A DNA stretch of 10,821 bases, from contig JAGHAJ010000061.1 in the NCBI GenBank assembly GCA_021161545.1, forward strand, positions 1 through 10,821. The letters are read 5' to 3'. The stretch comes from Synergistota bacterium (GTDB taxonomy: Bacteria; Synergistota; JAGHAJ01). Position numbers and translations under genes: made by a program. The stretch's first letter is position 1; every line of letters starts with the position of its first letter. Below the pieces are notes generated by a model, which was not told the DNA's origin, searched no databases, and was given only the letters and a program-made list of their open reading frames with translations. Of the stretch, positions 1-7,596 are shown one piece after another.

Positions 1-240
1 AACAGACACCCATAAAGCTACTGCCATACCCACTACTGCAGCAATGTTGACCCTCAAATAGAACTTTAGCGCAAATACCACAAAGTACAGATTAACATCC
101 CTGAGATCAAAACCCACATTAAAGACCCTGAGATAAGGTGCCCACGATGGAAGGAACTTCAATATTATATCCCCCACCAAAAGACCTATTATACCACCAA
201 TTATCACTATAAGTAATCCCATGCCAAAAGAAATCTTCAT
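1..240 (-). CDS. DUF4321-like small membrane protein (3' end outside window)
   Basis: Starts with ATG at 240 and runs off the left edge without a stop, giving 80 visible residues. The protein begins MKISFGMGLLIVIIGGIIG and has two hydrophobic stretches (about residues 5-24 and 58-80) around a short polar centre containing LRVFNVGFDLRDVNLYF. This two-helix plan, with a middle segment ending in a 'LKFYLRVNIAAVVGM' type motif, matches my memory of the DUF4321 family of about 80-90 residue membrane proteins, so only a few residues are probably missing. No function is known for that family. It lies 19 bp after the RNase J stop with its own GGGGAG ribosome binding site about 6 nt from the ATG, so it is probably the last visible member of the rpsO-pnp-dut-rnj operon. 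The family assignment comes from pattern memory only. Confidence 0.7.
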   Translation of the reverse strand, partial: MKISFGMGLLIVIIGGIIGLLVGDIILKFLPSWAPYLRVFNVGFDLRDVNLYFVVFALKFYLRVNIAAVVGMAVALWVSV

Positions 241-259
241 CGACCATCTCCCCTAAAAT

Positions 260-1957
260 TTATTCAACCTCTGTAACACTTCCAATTACAACAGGCGTAA
301 TTCCCATAGACCTCTTTAGTAACTTCCTGATGCTACTTACTATTGCATTCTCAACTTCCCTCTCGGAGGTATAAAGTCCTTTATTCACTACATCAGTTAT
401 AGCCTGCCGACATTTATCCACTATTTCATCAGGTATTTCTGGGACACCTGACGTTTTAATTTCTGGGAGAGATCTTATCTTTCCACTATCTGCATCAACT
501 GCCACAGAAACAAACACAGCACCGTTATTCGCCAGCTTGACCTTCTCCACCATAAAAGCTTCATTCACATCTACCAGTGTACTACCCTCTATGGACACTG
601 CCCCAACACTTATATGCCCAGAGATAAAGGCATCTTCACCATTCACCTCCAAGACATCTCCATTCCTCAATATAAATATGTTATCTCTATCGACACCAAC
701 TTCTTCAGCCAAATTTGCATGCTCAAGTATGTGCCTTGGTTCCCCATGTATAGGTACAAAGAACTTTGGTTTAACCCATGTAAGCATCATCTTTAGCTCC
801 TCTGCACCTCCATGTCCGGATACATGTAATCCCCAGTCATCTGCATACACCACATCTGCACCTTTCAGAAACAGCTTATTAACCACTTTATTCACCATGT
901 ACTCATTTCCAGGTATTGGCGTAGCAGAGATAATGACCACATCCCCCTTGCCAATGTCCACATAGCGATGCTCTCCCCTTGCCATCCTTACAAGTCCAGA
1001 AAGCGACTCTCCCTGGCTACCCGTAGTTATGACAACAATCCTGTTAGAAGGAAATGAATGGATAGTCTCTATGGGCGCTATCAAACCCTCTGGTATAGAT
1101 ATATAACCAAGTTCCTCAGCTATAGATACTATATTTATCAGACTCCTACCTACAAGAAAAACCTTCCTATTATGATGAAATGCAGCCATAAGCACCTGTT
1201 GAATCCTATGAACATTGGAAGCAAAAGAAGCAACTATTATTCTACCCTTTTTTATATCAAACACATTTTCTAACGACTTTCCAACTTCCCTTTCAGAAGG
1301 TGTAACACCAGGATATGTAGCATTTGTGCTGTCAGATAGAAGCAACAAAACTCCTTCTCTACCAGTCTTAACAAAACTGTAATAGTCCATAAGCTCCCCA
1401 TCCACAGGGCTTTGGTCCATCTTAAAGTCTCCAGTATGAACTACTACACCCACTGGCGTGCATATCTTCAGCCCCACTCCATCAGGTATACTATGACACA
1501 CCCTTATAAACTCAACCGTAAAGTTACCAAGCTTAACTCTATCCAGTGGTTTAACCACGTTCAATCTATTACCATAGGAGACACCTTTATCATCTAATTT
1601 CGCCCTAATAAGTGCCATAGTAAAATTAGTGGCATATATAGGAGGGACATCTATCTCCGGAAGTATATAAGGCAACGCGCCTATATGGTCTTCATGCCCA
1701 TGAGTTATTATAATTCCCCTTATTCTCTCTTTGTTCTTTACAAGGTAAGATATGTCAGGGATAACAAAATCTATGCCAAAACCAAACTCTTGGGGCAACA
1801 TAAGTCCTGCATCTATCACTATCATGTCCTCACCATATTCTAACACCATCATGTTCTTACCTATCTCACCTATACCCCCAAGAGGTATAATCTTCAATCT
1901 GCTATATTCCGGTATAACCAAAACCTCCTTCGCCCCGTTCTGTTTCAGGAAGTGCAT
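260..1957 (-). CDS. rnj: Ribonuclease J
   Basis: Metallo-beta-lactamase/beta-CASP ribonuclease, a cytoplasmic 5'-3' exonuclease and endonuclease in mRNA decay and rRNA maturation. Visible in order: family N-terminus [12 protein letters not shown] (24-35), zinc motif HGHEDH (86-91), H154, HTGDFK (174-179), DST (209-211), beta-CASP region with TTGSQGE (311-317), SGHGGAEEL (380-388), PIHGEPRH (402-409), then the C-terminal domain to residue 565. Length is typical (about 550-565). The start is uncertain. ATG 1957 overlaps dut by 56 bp, has no good Shine-Dalgarno and adds about 20 residues before the family N-terminus, from DNA already coding the last dUTPase motif. TTG at 1897 lies 4 nt after the dut stop and gives [15 protein letters not shown], a typical N-terminus of 545 residues, by translational coupling. 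I give the outer ATG bound; the function is certain. Confidence 0.95.
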   Translation of the reverse strand: MHFLKQNGAKEVLVIPEYSRLKIIPLGGIGEIGKNMMVLEYGEDMIVIDAGLMLPQEFGFGIDFVIPDISYLVKNKERIRGIIITHGHEDHIGALPYILPEIDVPPIYATNFTMALIRAKLDDKGVSYGNRLNVVKPLDRVKLGNFTVEFIRVCHSIPDGVGLKICTPVGVVVHTGDFKMDQSPVDGELMDYYSFVKTGREGVLLLLSDSTNATYPGVTPSEREVGKSLENVFDIKKGRIIVASFASNVHRIQQVLMAAFHHNRKVFLVGRSLINIVSIAEELGYISIPEGLIAPIETIHSFPSNRIVVITTGSQGESLSGLVRMARGEHRYVDIGKGDVVIISATPIPGNEYMVNKVVNKLFLKGADVVYADDWGLHVSGHGGAEELKMMLTWVKPKFFVPIHGEPRHILEHANLAEEVGVDRDNIFILRNGDVLEVNGEDAFISGHISVGAVSIEGSTLVDVNEAFMVEKVKLANNGAVFVSVAVDADSGKIRSLPEIKTSGVPEIPDEIVDKCRQAITDVVNKGLYTSEREVENAIVSSIRKLLKRSMGITPVVIGSVTEVE

Positions 1958-2348
1958 CTACTTCTACAAACTTCACTCTGCTAACCTGTTGTATAACCAT
2001 TTGTGCTATTCTATCACCTTTCCTTACGCGAAATACATTCTGTCCCAAGTTTATCAGTATAACCTTTATCTCTCCTCTATAGTCGGAATCAACCGTTCCA
2101 GGGGAATTTAAAACCGTGATACCAAACTTTGCAGCAAGCCCACTTCTCGGTCTTATCTGCGCCTCATATCCAGAAGGGAGCGCAATTCTTATACCCGTGG
2201 ATACTGCCCTGAATTCCATTGGTCTTAATTCACAATCTTCCGCTGCATGAAGGTCCACACCTGCTGCACCTTCACTCATATAAACAGGGAAAGGGATACC
2301 ATCCCCTTCCCTCTTTATCAAAACATCCACTATATCTGCTGCCTTCAT
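1902..2348 (-). CDS. dut: dUTP diphosphatase (dUTPase)
   Basis: Hydrolyses dUTP to dUMP and pyrophosphate, keeping uracil out of DNA and supplying dUMP for thymidylate synthesis. All five motifs of the homotrimeric dUTPase family are present: AGVDL (29-33), RPRSGLA (66-72), [13 protein letters not shown] (81-93, with the likely catalytic Asp at 87), GDRIAQMV (111-118) and the C-terminal glycine-rich [10 protein letters not shown] (138-147). At 148 residues it is full length. Its ATG overlaps the pnp stop as ATGA (2345-2348), so translation is probably coupled to pnp. Its end overlaps or just precedes the RNase J start. Nothing looks damaged. Confidence 0.97.
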   Translation of the reverse strand: MKAADIVDVLIKREGDGIPFPVYMSEGAAGVDLHAAEDCELRPMEFRAVSTGIRIALPSGYEAQIRPRSGLAAKFGITVLNSPGTVDSDYRGEIKVILINLGQNVFRVRKGDRIAQMVIQQVSRVKFVEVDALPETERGEGGFGYTGI

Positions 2349-4486
2349 CTTCCGCTATGTCTCCTACCACGATAATTCTTGGGTCTTCTTTCTGGTTGCT
2401 GTTCAGATTTGGGTAATAGTTCTTTCCTACTGAGGTTTATCCTCCCAAGCTTATCGATATTCTTCACCTTAACCATTACCTCATCTCCAACATGAAGCTC
2501 ATCTTCAACCTTCCTTATCCTTCTGTGGTCGATCTCAGATATATGCAAGAGCCCTTCTTTCCCATTAGGCAACTGCACAAAGGCACCAAAATCCGTCGTC
2601 CTAACAACCTTGCCCAGCAAGACATCTCCCTCATTATAGTCAGTAGTAATATCCTTTATTATCTCCAACGCCTCTTGTCCACCTTCCTGCGTGGTAGAAG
2701 CTATGTACACCGTTCCATCTTGCTCTATATCTATTTTTACGCCAGTCCTCTCTATAATGTCTTTAATTACCCTTCCACCAGGACCAATAACACTACTTAT
2801 CTTATCAGGACTTATGGTAGTTACTATTATAGAAGGAGCATACGGTGAGAGACTCTCCCTGGGTTTGTCTATAGCTCGGCTCATTTTATCCAGTATAAAC
2901 ATCCTACCTTCATGCGCCTGTCTCAAAGCCCTACGCATGGTATCCGTAGATATGTTCGGCACTTTTATATCCATCTGGAGAGCGGTAACACCCTTCGTAG
3001 TACCAGCAACCTTGAAGTCCATATCTCCATAATGATCTTCCATCCCAAGTATATCGGAAAGTACCACCGTTTTATCACCTTTCTGTATAAGCCCCATAGC
3101 TATCCCAGCCACAGCCGCCTTCAACGGCACACCTGCATCCATCAATGCCATACTACTACCACACACCGTTGCCATGGAAGAAGAACCATTGGACTCCAAT
3201 ATTTCTGATACCACCCTAACGGTATAAGGAAACTCTGCCTCAGATGGCATTACAGCAAGTATAGCCCTCTCAGCAAGAGCACCATGACCTATCTCTCTCC
3301 TTCCAGGCCCCCTCATAGGCCTTACCTCCCCAACACTATACGGAGGAAAGTTGTAATGGAGTATAAACTTCTTTGACTCTTTTGTGCTGAGCCCATCTAT
3401 CAACTGTTCTTCTCCCACCATGCCAAGTGTAGTTGTAACAAGTGCCTGTGTTTCACCACGAGTAAACAGCGCAGAACCATGGGTTCTTGGAAGGATACCA
3501 ACCTCACACGTTATTGGTCTTATATCTGTGTAACTCCTTCCATCTACCCTTCTGCCCTCCTCGACAATCCTGCGACGCATTTCAGCTTTAACAAGCTCAT
3601 CCACAATAGAGTTCACTTCCAACTCCCTTCCTGCGTACTCCTCTCCAAGCATGTTCATAACATCAGCCTTCACCAGTGAGATTGCTCTATTTCTGTCCTT
3701 CTTACTGTGTATATCCAGAGCACTATTTACTCCATCTCTTGCCAGTTCAACAACCTTCCTAAAAAACTCCTCATCTTTTTCAGGTGGTTGAACAGCTATC
3801 TTTTCCTTACCAATCTCCGAGGCTATCTCTTTTTGCACATCTATAATCTTCTTTATATATTCAAAACCAAACTCTATGGCATCCACCATCACATCCTCAG
3901 AAACCTCTTTAGCCCCCGCTTCTACCATAACTATTCCTTCCTCTTTACCTGCAACAGTTAGATTTATACTGCTTCTTTCTAATTCCTCAGATGTGGGATT
4001 AACTACAAAGTTACCATCAACCATACCAACCCTAACAGCCGCAATTGGTCCCATAAACGGTATATCAGAAACCACCAAGGCAAGCGAAGCACCATTAATG
4101 GCAAGAATATCAGGTTGATAAACCATGTCCACAGACAGAACTGTGGCAACTACATGAACATCATTAAAAAAACCTTCTGGAAAGAGTGGCCTTATGGGTC
4201 TGTCTATCAACCTTGCAGAAAGTATAGCTTCATCACTCGGTTTACCTTCCCTCTTTATATACCCACCAGGTATCTTCCCCGCTGCGTAAAACCTTTCCTC
4301 ATAATCAACCAAAAGAGGGAAGAAATCTATTCCTTCCCTCGGCTTATCCGACATAACCGCAGTAACAAGGACCACATTATCACCAAACTTTACCCACACT
4401 GCACCATTTGCTTGTTTTGCAACCTTACCAAGCTGAAAAACAAGCTCCTTACCTTCTCCCAACGATATTTTTTTCTCAAAAATCAT
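2345..4486 (-). CDS. pnp: Polyribonucleotide nucleotidyltransferase (PNPase)
   Basis: Phosphorolytic 3'-5' exoribonuclease that releases nucleoside diphosphates, a trimeric ring in the cytoplasm. Domain order is complete over 713 residues: first RNase PH domain (about 10-145), helical linker (about 235-310), second RNase PH domain (about 312-540), KH domain (about 553-612, with GPGG at 568-571) and S1 domain (about 618-690), then a short basic tail (691-713, rich in R, P and G). Active-site features are intact: [12 protein letters not shown] (432-443, phosphate binding), [12 protein letters not shown] (481-492, with D484, D490 and K492 matching the catalytic Asp/Asp/Lys set) and RREIGHG (396-402). 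It starts 11 bp after rpsO; the AGGAGG overlapping the rpsO stop lies 14 nt from the ATG, a long spacing. There is no room between rpsO and pnp for the RNase III hairpin that controls E. coli pnp. Confidence 0.98.
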   Translation of the reverse strand: MIFEKKISLGEGKELVFQLGKVAKQANGAVWVKFGDNVVLVTAVMSDKPREGIDFFPLLVDYEERFYAAGKIPGGYIKREGKPSDEAILSARLIDRPIRPLFPEGFFNDVHVVATVLSVDMVYQPDILAINGASLALVVSDIPFMGPIAAVRVGMVDGNFVVNPTSEELERSSINLTVAGKEEGIVMVEAGAKEVSEDVMVDAIEFGFEYIKKIIDVQKEIASEIGKEKIAVQPPEKDEEFFRKVVELARDGVNSALDIHSKKDRNRAISLVKADVMNMLGEEYAGRELEVNSIVDELVKAEMRRRIVEEGRRVDGRSYTDIRPITCEVGILPRTHGSALFTRGETQALVTTTLGMVGEEQLIDGLSTKESKKFILHYNFPPYSVGEVRPMRGPGRREIGHGALAERAILAVMPSEAEFPYTVRVVSEILESNGSSSMATVCGSSMALMDAGVPLKAAVAGIAMGLIQKGDKTVVLSDILGMEDHYGDMDFKVAGTTKGVTALQMDIKVPNISTDTMRRALRQAHEGRMFILDKMSRAIDKPRESLSPYAPSIIVTTISPDKISSVIGPGGRVIKDIIERTGVKIDIEQDGTVYIASTTQEGGQEALEIIKDITTDYNEGDVLLGKVVRTTDFGAFVQLPNGKEGLLHISEIDHRRIRKVEDELHVGDEVMVKVKNIDKLGRINLSRKELLPKSEQQPERRPKNYRGRRHSGR

Positions 4487-4497
4487 GACAACAAAAC

Positions 4498-4767
4498 CTA
4501 CCTCCTGAGTCCCAGCTTGTTTATCAAGTCGTAATATCTCTTCTCATCTCTCTCCTTGAGGTAATACAACAATCTCCTCCTCTTACCAACCATCTTCATT
4601 AACCCTCTTTTGGAATGCAAATCCTTCGGAAACTTCTTAAGGTGCTCGGTAAGAGCCCTTATCCTAAAGGTTAGAAGTGCAACCTGCACTTCAGTTGAAC
4701 CGGTATCACTTGAATGGATACCATACTCTGATATTATCCTGCTTTTTTCCTCCTTACTTAACCCCAT
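4498..4767 (-). CDS. rpsO: 30S ribosomal protein S15
   Basis: Binds the three-way junction of helices 20-22 in the central domain of 16S rRNA and organises the platform of the small subunit. The 89 residues match the family length exactly. Visible family residues: [10 protein letters not shown] (21-30), the [16 protein letters not shown] block (41-56) with the conserved His/Asp/Ser that contact rRNA, and the basic [11 protein letters not shown] (60-70). The start is certain: AAGGAGG sits about 7 nt upstream of ATG 4767. It is first in the rpsO-pnp-dut-rnj operon, directly behind a promoter and a leader of about 75 nt. S15 commonly represses its own mRNA, and pnp follows rpsO in most bacteria. 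Confidence 0.98.
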   Translation of the reverse strand: MGLSKEEKSRIISEYGIHSSDTGSTEVQVALLTFRIRALTEHLKKFPKDLHSKRGLMKMVGKRRRLLYYLKERDEKRYYDLINKLGLRR

Positions 4768-4841
4768 AACAACTCCTCCTTATAAATTTTCGCCTTCCAC
4801 CAGAGCTACCGTCAGGGCAAACGGGTAACCCTGCAGAGGCC
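4768..4841 (-). promoter_or_regulatory. Possible structured rpsO leader (S15 autoregulation candidate)
   Basis: Predicted 5' untranslated RNA from just after the -10 box to the rpsO start. As RNA it can form CAGGG/CCCTG (plus-strand 4829-4833 with 4813-4817). Alternatively the loop of that stem (4821-4827) can pair with the bases right after it (4807-4812) as TACC-CGT/ACGGTA with one bulge. The two pairings are in competition. An outer GCCT/AGGC pair could close the domain. S15 leaders in other bacteria are structurally diverse autoregulatory elements, so position and folding suggest such an element, but I recognise no named motif. Control of rpsO would probably also affect pnp and rnj. Confidence 0.4.
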
Positions 4842-4847
4842 AGTTTC

Positions 4848-4876
4848 ATTTTAACACATCAAATTCTCAATAGCAA
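4848..4876 (-). promoter_or_regulatory. Sigma-70-type promoter for the rpsO-pnp-dut-rnj operon
   Basis: Reading the minus strand, -35 TTGCTA (4871-4876) and -10 TAAAAT (4848-4853) are separated by exactly 17 bp. The -10 matches the consensus at five of six bases and the -35 at four of six. It lies over the last codons of the ubiB gene and about 75-80 nt upstream of the rpsO start, so the operon can be transcribed independently of ubiB. Confidence 0.6.
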
Positions 4877-6490
4877 TATTAAGAACCCGATAAACACCAG
4901 TCCCACAACAGTAGAAGCCAACACCCAATCCCCTATGTGAAGCTTCCCAAATAAAAGCGAAAAAGCCACCAAGGAGCTTCCAAACACAATACTCAAAGCA
5001 ACTCTAAGTGAAGAACTTCTGACTTCCTTCACCATTTGCTCCATGTCTTTGTCCTCTATGAGAACCCTTATGTTACCCTTTTCAAATTTATCCAGCATGC
5101 GATTAGTCTTCCTCGGCAAGGCATACACAAGCTTTATTAGGTCAGAAAATGCCCTTTCTGCCTCCCGCCTTAGGCGGTCCGGACTATACTTGTTGAGCAA
5201 CACCCTCTTTACGTAAGGTTGAGCAACCGCAAACACATCGAAATCCTCATCCAGAGTCCTTGCCACATCCTCTATGGTAAAGAGTGCCTTCCCAAGAAGG
5301 GCAAACTCTGCGGGTGTCTTTATCCCATATCTCAATGCTATTATCCCAGATTCATTTATAACTTCGCCAATATTTATCTCCTTTAATGGCCTGTGAAAGT
5401 AGTCTTCAATAAAGTCTTCTATTTCTTCTTTAAGACCACGTTCATCAACACTCTCATCTATCATCCCCAAAGCTCTATACGCATTGATCAAACCATCTGC
5501 ATCCTTTGTTACAGCTGCTACGAACAAATCACCCAGAACATCCTTTAGCTCACTCCCAACTCTCCCCATCATCCCAAAATCCATGAACATAATTCTGCCA
5601 TCAGGCAGAATTCCTATGTTTCCAGGATGGGGGTCTGCATGAAAGAAACCAGAGACAAGTATCTGTTTAAACACAATGTCTGCACCATCACGTGCAACCT
5701 TCTTCGCGTCTATACCATGAGCCCGCAAGCTTTCTATGTCAGTAACTTTTATGAAGTGAACAAATTCCATCACCAGCACTATATCAGAGCTCAAATCCGT
5801 ATAGACCTTAGGTTCATAAACCCTGGGATCATCTTCAAACATACTGGCAAACCTTTGGGCGTTTCTTGCCTCTCGCTTAAAATCAAGCTCTTTCCTTATA
5901 GATTTTGCAAACTCATCCATAACCCCTACAGGGTCAAACGATGTAAATTCTGGAAAGCGCCTCTTTATCAATCTTGCAAGCGCATAGAGTATATCTATGT
6001 CAGTTTCTATTACCCTCCTTATACCGGGTTTCTGAACTTTAACAGCAACTACTTCACCACTCTTAAGAACAGCTTTGTGCACCTGGGAAATTGATGCGGA
6101 AGCAACAGGTACATCATCAAAGTCCAAAAATATCTCATCTACCGGACGAGGGAGACCACTATCCAACTGTTGCCTTATCTTATCAAAATCAACAGGAGGA
6201 ACATTATCTTGCAACTTTGAGAGCTCCACAACATAGTCCATAGGAATAAGGTCTGGCCTTGTGCTTAACATCTGCCCCAACTTTATAAAGGTTGGACCAA
6301 GCTCCTCCATTGCCATTCGAACACGCTGAGGTGCAGATAGTGGTGGGTGCCCTAAAAACTCCCGTTCTTTTAGTTTTTCCGGAATAAGGTGAGCAATACC
6401 TATTCTCTCCACCACATAACCAAACCCGTACTTGAAAAACACCGTTAAAATCTGCCTATAACGTGACAAATGCCTATAATGTGTAAACAT
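4859..6490 (-). CDS. ubiB: UbiB/ADCK (ABC1)-family kinase-like membrane protein
   Basis: Atypical protein-kinase-like family; members support ubiquinone biosynthesis in proteobacteria and have less clear roles (isoprenoid lipid handling, ATPase activity) in anaerobes. With the start used here (543 residues) the signature elements are KLGQ (70-73, KxGQ motif), the Ala-rich nucleotide loop ASASISQ (131-137), VAVKVQKPG (149-157, invariant Lys), LDFKREARN (202-210), HADPHPGN (284-291, catalytic loop) and DFG (304-306). Two C-terminal hydrophobic helices (about 493-513 and 521-541) anchor it in the membrane. I chose ATG 6490 because AAGGAG lies 6 nt upstream; ATG 6493 is also possible. An in-frame ATG at 6541 would add 17 residues but sits in the loop of a perfect inverted repeat without a ribosome binding site. 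No quinone genes are visible nearby, so the substrate is unknown. Confidence 0.92.
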   Translation of the reverse strand: MFTHYRHLSRYRQILTVFFKYGFGYVVERIGIAHLIPEKLKEREFLGHPPLSAPQRVRMAMEELGPTFIKLGQMLSTRPDLIPMDYVVELSKLQDNVPPVDFDKIRQQLDSGLPRPVDEIFLDFDDVPVASASISQVHKAVLKSGEVVAVKVQKPGIRRVIETDIDILYALARLIKRRFPEFTSFDPVGVMDEFAKSIRKELDFKREARNAQRFASMFEDDPRVYEPKVYTDLSSDIVLVMEFVHFIKVTDIESLRAHGIDAKKVARDGADIVFKQILVSGFFHADPHPGNIGILPDGRIMFMDFGMMGRVGSELKDVLGDLFVAAVTKDADGLINAYRALGMIDESVDERGLKEEIEDFIEDYFHRPLKEINIGEVINESGIIALRYGIKTPAEFALLGKALFTIEDVARTLDEDFDVFAVAQPYVKRVLLNKYSPDRLRREAERAFSDLIKLVYALPRKTNRMLDKFEKGNIRVLIEDKDMEQMVKEVRSSSLRVALSIVFGSSLVAFSLLFGKLHIGDWVLASTVVGLVFIGFLILLLRI

Positions 6491-6520
6491 CATCTTCTCC
6501 TTTTTCCCAAAATATCCAAA

Positions 6521-6565
6521 TAAACTTAATGCGTTAGCCATCCGTCGACTAACGCATTAAGTTTA
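6521..6565 (-). terminator. Perfect 17-bp inverted repeat, probable terminator or operator
   Basis: Plus-strand arm 6521-6537 (TAAACTTAATGCGTTAG) is the exact reverse complement of 6549-6565, with an 11-nt loop (6538-6548). It lies about 40 bp after the pilin stop and about 30 bp before the preferred ubiB start. Read in the direction of both genes it forms a strong hairpin followed by TTTATTTGGATATTTT, an imperfect T-rich tract. A terminator for the pilin transcript is the simplest reading. The stem is AT-rich and the T run is broken, so a protein-binding palindrome controlling ubiB is an alternative. The repeat itself is certain; the role is inferred. Confidence 0.55.
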
Positions 6566-6604
6566 CAGCTATCTACCAAAAAGGCAAACGTACAAAGGAA
6601 ATTA

Positions 6605-7075
6605 CTACTTAGCACCTACACCATAGTAAAGGTCTGTACCTATATACTGAATTGTACCAGTTGATGTATCGTCGTCATCCATATCTTTGTCTATCTTACT
6701 TGCCGCAGATGCAGGTACAGATGGTGCATGCACATAATCATTATACTTTGTGCCGTTCCAATTCGTAGGGGTTGTGGTGGTAAGAGCATAAGCACCACCC
6801 CACGGGTCGTTACCCGGATCCTTTTCAAGGTAAGGCCCATCCCATCCTGTAGCAGTATCACTCATTAACTTGCTGATATTATCTGGCCATGTACCTACAT
6901 CCGTATAATACACTATAACCGCTGTCTTAATGCTGTGAAGGTCCGCTTCTGCCTTTGATATCTTTGCCTTCTCTATGGTCTTAAAGGCATTCGGCAAAAG
7001 CATAGCTGCCAGTATCCCTATAATAGCTATAACAACCAGCAACTCAACCAGTGTAAAACCTCTTCTTCCACGCAT
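6605..7075 (-). CDS. Type IV pilin / type II secretion major pseudopilin (GspG-like)
   Basis: Short basic leader MRGRRG followed by FTLVELLVVIAIIGILAAML: a prepilin peptidase site between Gly6 and Phe7, with the conserved Glu at mature position 5 (residue 11) and one hydrophobic helix (7-27). The precursor is 156 residues. The globular part holds GPYLEKDPGNDPWGGAY (80-96), resembling the 'DPWG..Y' region of GspG-type pseudopilins, and an acidic stretch DKDMDDDDTSTG (129-140) that could bind calcium. It would be processed at the inner membrane and assembled into a pilus or pseudopilus by machinery not visible here. AAAGGGGGG lies about 9 nt before ATG 7075. It has its own promoter and a hairpin behind it, so it is probably transcribed alone. 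Pilin versus pseudopilin cannot be decided. Confidence 0.88.
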   Translation of the reverse strand: MRGRRGFTLVELLVVIAIIGILAAMLLPNAFKTIEKAKISKAEADLHSIKTAVIVYYTDVGTWPDNISKLMSDTATGWDGPYLEKDPGNDPWGGAYALTTTTPTNWNGTKYNDYVHAPSVPASAASKIDKDMDDDDTSTGTIQYIGTDLYYGVGAK

Positions 7076-7108
7076 ATAATTATTCCCCCCTTTCTAAGCT
7101 CAACTAAA

Positions 7109-7137
7109 ATTGTATCACCTACAACACAGCTCGTCAA
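7109..7137 (-). promoter_or_regulatory. Sigma-70-type promoter for the pilin gene
   Basis: On the minus strand, -35 TTGACG (7132-7137) and -10 TACAAT (7109-7114) are separated by 17 bp; each matches the consensus at five of six bases. The -10 is about 35 nt from the pilin start. The outer bases of the -35 box (7135-7137) belong to the first copy of the direct repeat bordering the insertion-sequence remnant, so an old insertion event may have helped to build or reshape this promoter. Confidence 0.65.
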
Positions 7138-7155
7138 GTGCCAAGTTATATCTAC
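7135..7155 (+). repeat. Border repeat, copy 1 (direct repeat with 8465-8486)
   Basis: Twenty-one bases, beginning CAAGTGCC and ending TTATATCTAC, recur in the same orientation at 8465-8486 with one extra C. Similarity stops sharply on both sides. Here the repeat is followed by A and then GTAGATA (7157-7163), making the palindrome TATCTACaGTAGATA (7149-7163). One reading is a remnant right end of an IS copy abutting the left end of the next. Confidence 0.75.
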
Positions 7156-7191
7156 AGTAGATAGGTATGAAGATATATTCCAGTTTCAGGA

Positions 7192-7200
7192 TGGTATAAT
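7192..7200 (+). promoter_or_regulatory. Extended -10 promoter in the insertion sequence
   Basis: TGG followed by the consensus TATAAT (7195-7200) forms an extended -10 (TGnTATAAT). No good -35 is seen 16-18 bp upstream, as is common for extended -10 promoters. It is suitably placed to drive the short frame at 7268 and the transposase at 7348. A 7-bp inverted repeat TGGAAGA/TCTTCCA (7224-7239) follows just downstream and could be an operator or only chance. Confidence 0.45.
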
Positions 7201-7267
7201 AGATAAAGGTGATGGGGAAGAAGTGGAAGAGTTCTTCCAATATTTCATCATAAAGGAGGATAAAATC

Positions 7268-7351
7268 ATGCTTAAACTCATTAGAAACACAAGCACCTCC
7301 CTCATATCAAAGGTACTACCCACCCTGACACAAGGAGATGCCACAAAATGA
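7268..7351 (+). CDS. Short open frame (27 aa) upstream of the transposase
   Basis: ATG 7268 follows AAAGGAGG with an 8-nt spacer, an excellent ribosome binding site. It encodes MLKLIRNTSTSLISKVLPTL plus seven residues and stops at TGA 7349-7351, overlapping the transposase ATG as ATGA. The frame is also open upstream of the ATG, back past copy 1 of the border repeat at 7135, and reads as a plausible acidic peptide (YEDIFQFQDG followed by GDGEEVEEFFQYF). It may therefore be the tail of a truncated gene instead of a separate small gene. A leader peptide coupling translation to the transposase is another option. I do not recognise it. Confidence 0.3.
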   Translation: MLKLIRNTSTSLISKVLPTLTQGDATK

Positions 7352-7590
7352 ATCTCCCTATATCATACCATGACATCAGAAAAATTTCACCCAGAAAAGC
7401 AAGAGAACTTGTTAGAAAAATCCTGGAACAAACAAAAGGAAATGTGTCTGAAACCGCCAGAATCCCTGGTATATCCCGCCGCACAGTCAGAAGAGCAAGA
7501 GACGGATCATTAGACGACTTATCTCGTGCACCTAAACATATCCCTCATAAAACTGAATCTAATTTAGAAAACCTCATCCTACACGAAGCT

Positions 7591-7596
7591 AAAAAA
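7591..7596 (+). other. A6 run at the -1 frame change of the transposase
   Basis: The helix-turn-helix frame reads GCT AAA AAA CCG here and drifts to a stop at 7669-7671. Moving back one base yields AAA AAA ACC GGA TTC and continues the transposase. Either one A was lost from an original A7 run, or the run is a slippery site for -1 ribosomal frameshifting or transcriptional slippage joining an OrfA to an OrfB. The base before the run is T, so the first slipped codon would pair poorly. That favours a simple mutation or transcriptional slippage. Confidence 0.4.

Noticed and set aside
537-965. Plus-strand open frame opposite rnj
   Set aside because: It lies entirely antisense to the conserved RNase J core, with low-complexity Ser/Thr/Pro composition and no ribosome binding site.
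2691-3032. Plus-strand open frames opposite pnp
   Set aside because: They mirror the PNPase catalytic domain; their apparent codons are the complement of conserved motifs, and they contain no recognisable domain.
6491-6541. Seventeen-residue N-terminal extension of ubiB
   Set aside because: The upstream ATG is in the loop of a perfect inverted repeat without a ribosome binding site, while ATG 6490 has AAGGAG at good spacing and gives the usual family N-terminus.
7224-7239. TGGAAGA/TCTTCCA palindrome as an IS operator
   Set aside because: Only seven bases per arm with a two-base centre in a coding-like stretch; noted under the promoter entry but not supported as a separate site.
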